This document shows, piece after piece, positions 45,842 through 54,399 of a stretch of DNA of 64,000 nt; within the stretch, counting starts at the first letter, position 1, and each line of letters opens with the position of its first letter. The DNA is taken from the NCBI RefSeq assembly GCF_951801035.1, contig NZ_CATOKT010000001.1. One strand, written 5' to 3'. This stretch comes from Adlercreutzia sp910585575. GTDB lineage: Bacteria; Actinomycetota; Coriobacteriia; Coriobacteriales; Eggerthellaceae. The translations under genes were made by a program, and so were the position numbers. The notes beneath the pieces were generated by a model that was given only the letters and a program-made list of their open reading frames with translations, did no database searches and was not told the origin of the DNA.

Positions 45842-46687
45842 CTAGTCCGCAAAGGTGCCCGCGGCGCTATCGAAGGTGCGGGCCGCGCCCTCGGTCGTCG
45901 TGACGGCCCAAAGGCGGTAGTCGACGGGGAAGGTGAAGGGATCGGGCTCGTCTTCCTCTTGGCGGGCCGGACGCGGAAGGTCCGGGGCGTCCGTGGGAGG
46001 GACGGCCGTATTTTCGTAGCTCTTCGCCTCGATGTCCTCGGCCAGCTGCTGCTCGCGGGTTTTCTCGGGCGCCGGGGCCTCCGAAGTCTCTTCGACTTTC
46101 GGGGCGACGGCTTCCAGGGCCTCGGGATGTTCGGCAACCCACTGGTCCCAGGCCTCGTTGCGCTGGGCAGTCCACGTTGCAGCGGTAGGGGCCTCGACGC
46201 GCACGACGGCGGCGAACGGCCCCTCGTTTTTCAGCTGGCGAACGCGGTCGACGATCTCAGCCGTTGCCGGATCGACGAAACCGTTGGGTTCGGGGCGCAG
46301 GCCTACCACGAGGGCGCCCCCCTGCAGTTCGATGTCGAGCGTGTCGAAGGCCACTTCGGGAAGGCCGATCTTGCGCTGGCGGTCGTTGAAGACCTTCATG
46401 TTGTTGCCCACCTTATGCAGGATGTTGCCGATCCAGGGGGCGACGATGGTGTTCCAGCGCTCGTCGGCGCCCTCGGCCCCGGCGTCAAGATACTGGTAGG
46501 TGCCCATGTTCACCAACAGGCGCGCGGTGTTGCGCACGGGAGCGTCCTCGGACTCCGCGGCATGGGTGCGAATGATCGGTGTGGTGATGTGGGCGTAGCT
46601 GCGGTTGATTTCCAGAACCGTTTGCTGGCTGGCGGCTCGCTCGTCCAGGTCGAGCACCAGCGTGAGAGATGGTCTCAAAAGAGCCAT
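45842..46687 (-). CDS. Uncharacterised protein, first gene of the NapGH/TorD operon
   Basis: A 281-residue soluble protein, not recognised. The first ~185 residues look like a mixed alpha/beta fold (SLTLVLDLDERAA, LLVNMGTYQYLD, FDTLDIELQGGALVVGLRPE). The rest is a Pro/Glu-rich linker and a short C-terminal segment. AGGAGGGGAC before the ATG fixes the start at 46687. It leads the minus-strand operon, divergent from the polyferredoxin at 46834. No cysteine motif or membrane segment. Confidence 0.6.
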   Translation of the reverse strand: MALLRPSLTLVLDLDERAASQQTVLEINRSYAHITTPIIRTHAAESEDAPVRNTARLLVNMGTYQYLDAGAEGADERWNTIVAPWIGNILHKVGNNMKVFNDRQRKIGLPEVAFDTLDIELQGGALVVGLRPEPNGFVDPATAEIVDRVRQLKNEGPFAAVVRVEAPTAATWTAQRNEAWDQWVAEHPEALEAVAPKVEETSEAPAPEKTREQQLAEDIEAKSYENTAVPPTDAPDLPRPARQEEDEPDPFTFPVDYRLWAVTTTEGAARTFDSAAGTFAD

Positions 46688-46744
46688 AGGTCCCCTCCTC
46701 TTCGTTTTCTCGATTCCCCAGTACACGGCGAAGTATAGGAGGGC

Positions 46745-46789
46745 TTTCATAGGCCAAATAATATGATGCCTATGATTTCGCCTATGAAA
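46745..46789. promoter_or_regulatory. Repeated CCTATGA operator candidate between divergent operons
   Basis: TTTCATAGGC at 46745-46754 and GCCTATGAAA at 46780-46789 form a perfect 10-bp inverted repeat. A third copy, GCCTATGA at 46768-46775, is a direct repeat 12 bases before the right arm. The site lies between the NapGH/TorD operon and the polyferredoxin gene. CCTATGAA recurs at 50039-50046, upstream of the molybdoreductase, which suggests one regulator for both. Confidence 0.5.
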
Positions 46790-46833
46790 AGGCCGCTATG
46801 ATGGGGCCCATCAGGACGAATAGGGGGATCATC

Positions 46834-48027
46834 ATGGCACGTCTCACCGATATGCTGGGGCTTATCTCCAAGCTTCAAAGCCCGAAGATTACCGTGCACC
46901 AGGAACGGTGCGTGCTGGTACGCAACGGCAATGCCGACTGCCTGCGCTGCGCCCAGGCATGTACCGCGGGCTGCATCGCCTACGACGGCGAGAGCCTTAC
47001 GGTCAGCCCCGAGCGCTGTATTGGCTGCGGCACTTGCGCGACGGTGTGCCCTACCTGCGCCCTGGAGGCCCATCACCCCGGCGACGCCGCGCTGCTGGCC
47101 GCCTGCCAGCAGGCCGGGGCCTTAATGGAGGGCGTGGTGCCCATCGGCTGCGGACAGTTGCTCGATCAGGCTGCGGGCCGCTACGACGAGGAGAAGATCG
47201 TCCGCGTGGAGTGCCTTGGCCGCGTCGACGAGTCGCTGCTCACGTTCTGCGCCACCCAGGGAGCCCGCGAAGTGACGCTTATTCACGGCGACTGCGCCTC
47301 CTGTGCCTACGGCACGGGTCGGGCGTGCGTCGAGGAGGTGTGCTCGACCGAGCGGGTGCTCATGGAGGCATGGCGCACCCCTCTTGAGCTGCGCCTTACG
47401 ACGAAGCTGCCGGCGGCCGCCAAGCGCTTGGAGGGGGCCGACCACGACGCCGGGCGCCGCGCCCTCTTCGCCGAGGGGGGACGCCGGGCGGCGCGGGCCG
47501 GCGCGCTGGTTGTGGAGGAGACTGTGGCCGACGCTCTGGGAGAGCAGGGCGGCGAGGAAGCGCCGTTGCCCCGCTATACCAAGGTGATGGATGACGGAAC
47601 GCTGCCTCATTTCGTTCCGGATCGCCGCGAGCGCCTTCTCGACTTTCTTGCTGACTTGGGCGAGCCTGCCGACGTGATGGTGGACACGCGCCTTTGGGGC
47701 CATGTGATCATCGACACGGAGCGGTGCCTTTCCTGCCAGATGTGCGCGACATTCTGCCCCACGGCGGCCCTGACCAAGTTCGAGGAGCCCGATGGCACCA
47801 TGGGCGTGGATCACCGTCCCGCCGACTGCGTGAAATGCCGAACGTGCGAGGCCATCTGCCCCGCCGACGCCATCGAGATCTCGGAAGAGGTGTTCGCCCG
47901 CGACCTGATGGCCGGCGTGACCGATCGCTACGTCATGAAGGGGCGCCCCATCAAGCACGGCACCCCCCACACTATCTGGCGCACGGCGCAGACCATGATG
48001 GCGACTGATCAGGTCTACGAGCGCTAA
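46834..48027 (+). CDS. Polyferredoxin with hydrogenase-iron-sulfur-like central domain
   Basis: A 397-residue cytoplasmic protein. A pair of cysteine clusters lies near the start (CLRCAQACTAGC and CIGCGTCATVCP). A middle region resembles MvhD-type electron-transfer modules (VVPIGCGQLLDQ, RVECLGRVDESLL, HGDCASCAYGTG), and a C-terminal pair of [4Fe-4S] motifs closes it (CLSCQMCATFCP and CVKCRTCEAICP). It probably moves electrons between soluble donors and the membrane reductase system. The ATG at 46834 follows AGGGGGATC. It is divergent from the NapGH/TorD operon and precedes the LuxR regulator of the Dms-like operon. Confidence 0.75.
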   Translation: MARLTDMLGLISKLQSPKITVHQERCVLVRNGNADCLRCAQACTAGCIAYDGESLTVSPERCIGCGTCATVCPTCALEAHHPGDAALLAACQQAGALMEGVVPIGCGQLLDQAAGRYDEEKIVRVECLGRVDESLLTFCATQGAREVTLIHGDCASCAYGTGRACVEEVCSTERVLMEAWRTPLELRLTTKLPAAAKRLEGADHDAGRRALFAEGGRRAARAGALVVEETVADALGEQGGEEAPLPRYTKVMDDGTLPHFVPDRRERLLDFLADLGEPADVMVDTRLWGHVIIDTERCLSCQMCATFCPTAALTKFEEPDGTMGVDHRPADCVKCRTCEAICPADAIEISEEVFARDLMAGVTDRYVMKGRPIKHGTPHTIWRTAQTMMATDQVYER

Positions 48028-48179
48028 GCTCCTGTATATCAGTGATTTTCCTCAGCATCATTGACGGCGTGTTAGAATAACCGAACACTTCAGCTGCGGA
48101 CATATGGGGGAGCAGCGTCATAACACAACGGAGGGTCGGCGCAGGTCGTTGGAAGACGTGCGCCCCAAGTGGGGGTCCC

Positions 48180-49916
48180 ATGAAGCTGCCGCACATTAAG
48201 GTTGAAGTCGAATATCGCGAGGAAGACACGGGCGCGCCGGGCAAAATGTCACCGGCGCTCATCGCCGGGTTCGGGCTGCATTGGGCCTGGGTGTACCTGT
48301 TCATGTTCAATGGCCAATACGTGCTCTTTCCTGCTTTGGGGTCGATGCAGCTTGTGCTGTCGACCACGTCGGGCGCTTTCCATGCGCTCGCGCTTCTGGC
48401 CTACGCGCTTTTCCTCAAGCAAGCCCGCCTGCTTTTTGGCACGCCGCAGCGCATCCGCTTCAACCGTCTCGCGGCCGCCATTATGATCGCCGCCGCCACG
48501 GCGCTGTGCCTGGTCGGCAACGTCCTGGCGGGCAGCTTCATCGCCGGGGCGTGCTTCTTCATCGCCGGAGCTGTGAGCGGCATTGGGTCGGCGGTGCTTC
48601 TTATGAGTTTCGGCGTGTCATTCAGCGTGTGCGACTTGCCCACGATCGCCCTGTGCACAGCCCTCTCCGTGGTGGTAAGCGCGTTGGTTTTCTCGGGGAT
48701 CATCATGGTGGGCCTGGTGCTTCCCCTCTTGGCGGTGCTCGCGTTTTTGGTGTTGCCCTTCGCCGAGCTGTTCTGTCTGAATCGCTGCTCTGCCGACTTG
48801 GTGGACAAGTTGGAGTTCGCCTATCTCACTATGCCGGTGCGGACCGCGATGTTCGCCGGTCGTATCGGCGTGCCGAGTGTGGTGTTCGGGTTGCTGCTGG
48901 GGGTGCTGCGCACCTGTGCCCTGGCCGGCACCTTGGACAATCCCTTTGCGGCCGACGGCGTGACGGCGAATTTATTTTCCTCGGCTGTGTTCACGGCGGC
49001 GCTGATGACCTGCCTCTCGCTTATCGTGGCCATGCTGGCCCTGCGCAAATCGCGCTACTTCACCTTCCGTGTTCTGGTGCCGCTTATTGGCGTGCTGCTG
49101 GCCCTGCTGTGCTCTGACTGGGGCGAGGATCCCTTCTTCCATTGCTTTGCCCTGTTCGGCAGCTATTTCATGCTGGAAATGTGCCTCTGGGTGATGTACG
49201 CGGACGTGGCCCAAACGTACCGCGTGAGTGCCTTCACCACCTTTGGCTTCGGCCACGGCTTTCTCTCTGCTGGCTCCCTGGTAGGATTCTTGGCCCTGCA
49301 GACCGGCGGCATCTTGGAGCCGGTGCTGTTCAATCCTGTGGGATTGGTCGTGGTGGGCCTCATCACGTTGACCCTGGGCGTGGCGGTGCTGCCCAACGCC
49401 GCCGAAATTCGCAGCACGCTTCTGCGCGGTCGCCGGTGTCCGGCGGTGTTCGAGGATCTGGCCGATTTGGTGGGCGATGCACCCGCGCCCGCCACGACCG
49501 AAGCGCAAGCCGGTGCCGTCGTTCCCGATGCGGAACCGAGCGCGCCCCGGCTTGGCGAAGAGGCGGAAGAGGCCGTCGTGTCGGCGCCCGAGTCGTCGGC
49601 CGAGGAAGACGCTTCCGTGAAGGCCGTCGAGCTTTCCGCGCCCGCAACACCCGGGCAGCAGGCCGAGCAGCAGGCGCAGCAGCTGGGTCGCTTCAAGCGC
49701 AAGTGCGCCGTGGTGGCCGATACGTTTCTGCTGTCGCGGAAGGAGACCGAGGTGCTGTTCCTTCTGGCCAAGGGCCGCAACTCCGCCGCCATCCAGGAGA
49801 GCCTCTACATCTCGGCCGGTACCGCCAATACCCATATGCGTCATATCTATCGCAAGCTCGACGTGCACTCGCAGCACGAGCTTATCGAGCTAGTCGAGTC
49901 CATGGAGCTCGATTAA
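48180..49916 (+). CDS. LuxR-family regulator with polytopic membrane N-terminus
   Basis: A 578-residue protein with about twelve membrane segments over residues 25-430. An Ala/Glu/Pro-rich cytoplasmic linker follows, and a LuxR helix-turn-helix fills the last ~63 residues (LSRKETEVLFLLAKGR, GTANTHMRHIYRKLDVHS). It has the same design as the regulator at 75-1568 but low similarity in the membrane part, as expected if each senses a different substrate. It lies directly upstream of the molybdoreductase operon, its probable target. A perfect 20-bp palindrome at 49933-49952 follows the stop and may be its terminator. Confidence 0.88.
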   Translation: MKLPHIKVEVEYREEDTGAPGKMSPALIAGFGLHWAWVYLFMFNGQYVLFPALGSMQLVLSTTSGAFHALALLAYALFLKQARLLFGTPQRIRFNRLAAAIMIAAATALCLVGNVLAGSFIAGACFFIAGAVSGIGSAVLLMSFGVSFSVCDLPTIALCTALSVVVSALVFSGIIMVGLVLPLLAVLAFLVLPFAELFCLNRCSADLVDKLEFAYLTMPVRTAMFAGRIGVPSVVFGLLLGVLRTCALAGTLDNPFAADGVTANLFSSAVFTAALMTCLSLIVAMLALRKSRYFTFRVLVPLIGVLLALLCSDWGEDPFFHCFALFGSYFMLEMCLWVMYADVAQTYRVSAFTTFGFGHGFLSAGSLVGFLALQTGGILEPVLFNPVGLVVVGLITLTLGVAVLPNAAEIRSTLLRGRRCPAVFEDLADLVGDAPAPATTEAQAGAVVPDAEPSAPRLGEEAEEAVVSAPESSAEEDASVKAVELSAPATPGQQAEQQAQQLGRFKRKCAVVADTFLLSRKETEVLFLLAKGRNSAAIQESLYISAGTANTHMRHIYRKLDVHSQHELIELVESMELD

Positions 49917-49932
49917 CCGAAGCCCGATGCAC

Positions 49933-49952
49933 GGCGGCTCTGCAGAGCCGCC
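49933..49952 (+). terminator. Perfect palindromic hairpin after the LuxR gene
   Basis: GGCGGCTCTGCAGAGCCGCC, 16 bases after the stop codon. The following sequence (TCTGGGGG) is not a T tract, so termination may need Rho or be weak. Confidence 0.5.
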
Positions 49953-49991
49953 TCTGGGGGATTGCCTCAGCGTTTTCCCTGGTCAATTCCG

Positions 49992-50046
49992 GTCATATGA
50001 CGGGAAAATTCAGAAATAATAGCCCTAATCATATGCCCCCTATGAA
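49992..50046 (+). promoter_or_regulatory. Upstream regulatory region of the molybdoreductase operon
   Basis: A perfect palindrome GTCATATGAC (49992-50001) with partly symmetric flanks, a second CATATG at 50030, and CCTATGAA at 50039-50046 lie in the ~300-base gap before the reductase. CCTATGAA also occurs in the divergent region at 46780. These are candidates for binding the membrane LuxR regulator. The rest of the gap (50047-50212) is a purine-rich leader without a gene. Confidence 0.4.
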
Positions 50047-50212
50047 GGTTCAACCGCGTTCTCTCCGTAGAATTGCGCCCGTAAGGCACCGGTCTTCCGC
50101 GTCCCGGGGAAACCGCGCCGCAGCCGAGCAGCTGCCGCGCGGGGGACAAGCCGCCCAAGGCACGGTGGAGATGCAAGAGGGAGAAAGAAAGAGAGAGAGA
50201 GGTGGGGATTTT

Positions 50213-53200
50213 ATGGCACAGCTAACCATGTCGCGTCGCAACTTCATGAAGACGATGGCTATTACCGGTGCAGCTGCAGCAGTAAGTTCCTCGGCGGTCG
50301 CGCCCCTGCGAGCTCTGGCCGAAGACGCCAACGCCTCCGCGGGTGAGGTGAAGCACGTTCGCACGTGCTGCCGTGCCTGCGGCAAGGTGGAGTGCGGCGT
50401 TTGGGTGACGGTTCAGGATGGCAAGGCCATCAAGGTCGAGGGCGACGAGTCCGCTCCCCAGAGCCGTGGCCATTGCTGCGCCAAATCGCAGTCTTCCATG
50501 CAGGCGGCCTACCATCCCGATCGCCTGCGCTACCCGGTGAAGCGCACCAACCCCAAGGGCTCGGACGATCCGGGCTGGGTGCGCATTACGCTGGACGAGG
50601 CCTTCGAGCTGTCCGGCCAGGGCCTGGGCGAGGTAGTGGACAAGTACGGCGGACAGTCCATCTTCGTGATGTGCGGCACGTCCCGCGTGTGGTCGCTCGG
50701 TCCCTATCAGGGCATGAAGCAGCTGTTCGGCACCCCGAACGCGCACTTGGCCTATCAGGTGTGCAAGGGCCCGCGCCACTGGGCCGGCATTATGACCGAC
50801 GAGATGGGCTCCCCCTGGATGGAAGTGGAGGCCGAGCCGAAGGTCTACGTGCAGTGGGGCACCGCTGTCGAGTACTCCAACTACGACACCACCAACCGCA
50901 CCATTTCCGACGTAGCCCCGCATGCCACGGCGCACATCTGCGTCGATCCGCGCGTGACGCCGCTGTCCAAGGAGGCCGATATCTGGCTGCCCCTGCGTCC
51001 CGGCACTGACGGTGCCCTGGCGCTTGGTTGGTTCAACTGGATCATCGAGAACGAGGCCTACGACGACACCATGGTGCGCCGTTGGTCCAACGCGCCGTTC
51101 TTGTTCTGCGAGGAGAAGCCCTGGAAGACCGAGGGCTGGCTCGTCGAGGGCAATGGCGGCATCAACATGCGCACGAAGCTCATCACTGAGGCCGACATCA
51201 TCGAGGGCGGCAAGTACCATCGCTTCATGGTGTGGGACGAGAACAACAACCGCCTCACCTACTGGGACGCTCAGGAGGGCAAGTGGGAAGGCGAGATGCA
51301 CAAGATCCCGACCACGGGCTCGTTCATCGACCACCCGCTGACGGGCCTGGTGGCCGCCGGCTGGCTGCCTGATCCCTCGGTCTGGTGCGATCCGGCGGAT
51401 GCGAAGTTCGACGCCTACTGGGACAAGGGCAACGAGAAGGGCAAGACCACCAATCCCGCCGGCCTGCCCAAGAAGCCCGCGCTGTTCCCCGGCGAGGTCG
51501 AGGTTACGCTGAAGGACGGCAAGACCTATAAGTGCCGCACCGTATGGGACGGCTTCCATGATCTGACGTGCCAGTACACCTGGGACAAGGTGGAGGAGAT
51601 CACCGGCGTGCCCGGCGACAAGGCCGAAGAGGCCGTGCGCACCTGGACCACCCGCGTCGACCCGCGCCACGGCAACGGCGGCATCCACTTCCAGCTGGCC
51701 ACCGACCAGAACGGCAACTCCATCCAGAACTGTCGCGTGCTGCAGATGCTCTCCTGCGTGACGGGCAACTCCGACGAGCCCGCCGGCAACCGCGGCTCCT
51801 GCAAGAGCCAGTTCGACGGCAACCCCGGTCGTTCCAACATGCAGGCGGCGGCGCCCTACGGCGACGAGGCCAAGGTGTGGGCCGGCCGCGACTACTCCCT
51901 GGAGGAAGTGGCCAAGCACATGCAGGACTTCGTCCAGTACCTCATCGACGAGGACTCTCCCCTGGCCGAGCGCTACGGCAACAAGGTGCCCAGCGACGAG
52001 GAGGCCATCATCATCGCCAAGCGTATGGGCGGCGCTATGCTTCCCTCGCAGAACTGGCCGAATCCGAACACCATCTTCATGCGCCAGGCCGGTCAGGTGG
52101 ATGCCGACCGCTTCCCGCTCAACCGCTTCTGGGCGCGCTGGGCTGACGCGAACGCCATCTGGGACGCCTGCCTGCAGGATCCGGACTGGTCGCTGTGCAT
52201 GGAGAACGAGAACAAGGAAGTGGGCTACAACGTCAAGGAGACGCTCTACGCCCTCCACGGCGGCGTGTGCCAGTCCGGCGATATCATGAACATGGGCAAC
52301 ATCGCCCGCGCCTGGGACGCCACCACGCAGCTCGACTTCTTCGTCGACATCAACATGTGGTTCTGCCCGAACAACGGCAACGCGGACATCATCTTCCCCT
52401 GCCAGCACTGGATGGAGCTCGACTCCACCCGCGTCTCCCAGGGTTCCGGCGGCTTCTTCGGCTGCTGCTGCGCGGCCATCGAGCCTCCGGGAGAGACCAT
52501 CTACGACCCCGACTGGAACGTGGGCATGTACAAGGCCATGGGCGTGCCGTGGAACACGAAAGACCCGGATGCCGCTCCCGCCGAGAACCTCAACTACGCT
52601 CCGCAGTGCCAGACCTTCATCGACAAATGGTCCGAGCAGCTGGGCGCCGACTACGACGCCTCCGGTGCGCCGAGCTATCTGTGGCCCGACCATGACCGCG
52701 TGCTCAAGGACAATGTGGACAAGTGGTGCACGGCCGAGTTCCCCGAGGGCCCGACGTGGGCCGAGGCCAAGCAGTGGTTCACCGATCACGGTTGGATGGA
52801 CTGCCGCGAGTGGCATCCCGAGCGCTGGGGCACCTTCCGTCGTCACGAGATGGGCTGGCGTCGTCAGCAGGGCGGCTTCAACCTGTTCCCGCTCGTGGAC
52901 TTCCACCCCGGCTTCATGACCGCTTCCGGCCTGGTGGAGATCTGGTCGCTCGTGTGCGAGGCCTACATCTGCAACATGGGCGAGGTGCCGGAGGACTCCG
53001 ACAAGTGGGCCCACTCCGACCTGCCGCAGTTCCAGGGCGACGACGACCGCTTCCCCATCTACCGCGAGCCCACCGACTCGCCGGTGGCGAAGCCGGAGCT
53101 CTACGATCCTGAGCTTATCGATCAGGCCGACGACACGTACTTCATGAACCATAAGTACAAGGACACGCTGAAGGCCATGCCCGACAACATCTTCCTGATG

Positions 53201-53731
53201 ACCACGGGTTCCCGCCAGCCCACCTACTTCCACTCCGAGCATCGCCAGCTGCCCTGGTGCCGCGAGGTGTGGCCGTCTCCCCGCATCGAGATGAACCCCA
53301 AGGACGCCGAGCGTCTGGGCCTCAAGCAGGGCGACTGGGTGTGGATCGAGACCCCCTGGGGCAAGGTCCGCGAGGTGCTCGACCTGTACTATGGCATTTC
53401 CCAGGGCGTCGTGAACGCCAACCACGCCTGGTGGTTCCCCGAGTTCGACACGGCCTCCCATGGCTTCGAGCTCGTCGGCATCAACGTGGTGAACGACCCC
53501 TACGGACAGGATACCGTCGGCGGCTGCGCCACCATGCGCTCCACCCCGACGATTGTTTACAAGGCGACGGCGGAGAACTCCCCGTTCGGCAACCCGGTTC
53601 CCTGCGACCCGAATGGCGTGGAGTGCATCCACGACGCCTCCGACCCGCGCTTGCGCGAATGGGTTCCCACCGGAAAGGGCGTCCGTGCCCGCTTCCAGGG
53701 CGAGCCCGAATGGGATGGGAGTGTGATGTAG
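50213..53731 (+). CDS. Tat-exported molybdopterin oxidoreductase (DMSO reductase family), catalytic subunit
   Basis: A 1172-residue catalytic subunit. The twin-arginine signal is SRRNFMKTMAITGAAAA, with likely cleavage after ALA at residue 36. An N-terminal [4Fe-4S] site uses cysteines among Cys52/53, Cys56, Cys61 and Cys88/89. The molybdopterin-binding domains follow, and the closing dinucleotide-binding domain has DWVWIETPWGKVREV and NANHAWWFPE. It is well above the ~800 residues of classical DmsA. Long relatives of this type in Eggerthellaceae include catechol dehydroxylases and other specialised reductases, so the substrate is open. ATG 50213 is the only start that puts the Tat signal at the N-terminus. 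First gene of a DmsABC-like operon. Confidence 0.9.
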   Translation: MAQLTMSRRNFMKTMAITGAAAAVSSSAVAPLRALAEDANASAGEVKHVRTCCRACGKVECGVWVTVQDGKAIKVEGDESAPQSRGHCCAKSQSSMQAAYHPDRLRYPVKRTNPKGSDDPGWVRITLDEAFELSGQGLGEVVDKYGGQSIFVMCGTSRVWSLGPYQGMKQLFGTPNAHLAYQVCKGPRHWAGIMTDEMGSPWMEVEAEPKVYVQWGTAVEYSNYDTTNRTISDVAPHATAHICVDPRVTPLSKEADIWLPLRPGTDGALALGWFNWIIENEAYDDTMVRRWSNAPFLFCEEKPWKTEGWLVEGNGGINMRTKLITEADIIEGGKYHRFMVWDENNNRLTYWDAQEGKWEGEMHKIPTTGSFIDHPLTGLVAAGWLPDPSVWCDPADAKFDAYWDKGNEKGKTTNPAGLPKKPALFPGEVEVTLKDGKTYKCRTVWDGFHDLTCQYTWDKVEEITGVPGDKAEEAVRTWTTRVDPRHGNGGIHFQLATDQNGNSIQNCRVLQMLSCVTGNSDEPAGNRGSCKSQFDGNPGRSNMQAAAPYGDEAKVWAGRDYSLEEVAKHMQDFVQYLIDEDSPLAERYGNKVPSDEEAIIIAKRMGGAMLPSQNWPNPNTIFMRQAGQVDADRFPLNRFWARWADANAIWDACLQDPDWSLCMENENKEVGYNVKETLYALHGGVCQSGDIMNMGNIARAWDATTQLDFFVDINMWFCPNNGNADIIFPCQHWMELDSTRVSQGSGGFFGCCCAAIEPPGETIYDPDWNVGMYKAMGVPWNTKDPDAAPAENLNYAPQCQTFIDKWSEQLGADYDASGAPSYLWPDHDRVLKDNVDKWCTAEFPEGPTWAEAKQWFTDHGWMDCREWHPERWGTFRRHEMGWRRQQGGFNLFPLVDFHPGFMTASGLVEIWSLVCEAYICNMGEVPEDSDKWAHSDLPQFQGDDDRFPIYREPTDSPVAKPELYDPELIDQADDTYFMNHKYKDTLKAMPDNIFLMTTGSRQPTYFHSEHRQLPWCREVWPSPRIEMNPKDAERLGLKQGDWVWIETPWGKVREVLDLYYGISQGVVNANHAWWFPEFDTASHGFELVGINVVNDPYGQDTVGGCATMRSTPTIVYKATAENSPFGNPVPCDPNGVECIHDASDPRLREWVPTGKGVRARFQGEPEWDGSVM

Positions 53732-53732
53732 C

Positions 53733-54395
53733 ATGGCCCGCTATGCAATTGTGACCGACCTGAACCGCTGCGTGGGCTGCCAGGCCTGCTCGGCCGCTTG
53801 CAAGACCGTCAACGGCGTGCAGCCCGGCAACTTCTGGATCAAGACCCTGCGTATCGGCCCGACCCCCAAGGAGGGCGGCTCCGGCGACTGGCCCGACGTG
53901 GAGATGTACTTCCTTCCCATCCAGTGCCAGCACTGCGAGAACCCCGAGTGCGTGAAGGTGTGCCCGACCCAGGCGTCTCACGTGACCGAGGACGGCACCG
54001 TGCAGATCGACAAGTCGAAGTGCATCGGCTGCCAGTTCTGCGCCATGGCCTGCCCCTACGGTGTGCGCTATCTGAACGAGGAAGAGCGCGTGGTGGAGAA
54101 GTGCACCTTGTGCCAGCAGAAGACGGCCCAGGGCGAGCTGCCCCAGTGCGTCACCCAGTGCGGTTCCCGTGCTCGCTTCTTCGGCGACCTTGACGAGGGC
54201 ATCGATTCCTTCATGGCCCCGGCACCCACTCACGACCTGTCCACCTCCTATGAGGATATGCTGGCCAGCCGCACGACGCTGAAGGATTGGGTGGAGCCCT
54301 ATACCGAGGCCGACGTCTATCACCTCACCAACGCCGGCAACGATCCGAAGCACTGCTACATCCTGCGTAACCGTAAGTGGCAGGGAAAGGAGTAG
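53733..54395 (+). CDS. DmsB-like four-cluster iron-sulfur subunit
   Basis: A 220-residue electron-transfer subunit with four cysteine groups (CVGCQACSAACK, CQHCENPECVKVCP, CIGCQFCAMACP, CTLCQQ followed by CVTQC). It relays electrons from the membrane anchor to the molybdenum subunit. It has no signal peptide and is presumably co-exported with the catalytic subunit. Its ATG is one base after the upstream stop. Confidence 0.94.
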   Translation: MARYAIVTDLNRCVGCQACSAACKTVNGVQPGNFWIKTLRIGPTPKEGGSGDWPDVEMYFLPIQCQHCENPECVKVCPTQASHVTEDGTVQIDKSKCIGCQFCAMACPYGVRYLNEEERVVEKCTLCQQKTAQGELPQCVTQCGSRARFFGDLDEGIDSFMAPAPTHDLSTSYEDMLASRTTLKDWVEPYTEADVYHLTNAGNDPKHCYILRNRKWQGKE

Positions 54396-54399
54396 CACT

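Noticed and set aside
45832..46137. Longer N-terminus for the 213-residue helicase-like protein
   Set aside because: The extra ~100 residues are Pro/Arg/Ser-rich and overlap the 281-residue gene in another frame. The ATG at 45831 follows that gene's stop.
49142..50212. Possible 357-residue N-terminal extension of the molybdoreductase
   Set aside because: The upstream frame overlaps the LuxR gene, and the Tat signal would be internal. The start at 50213 places the signal correctly.
50222..53734. 1170-codon open frame on the minus strand opposite the molybdoreductase
   Set aside because: Exactly antisense to the catalytic subunit gene with no ribosome site or family similarity; a codon-bias shadow.
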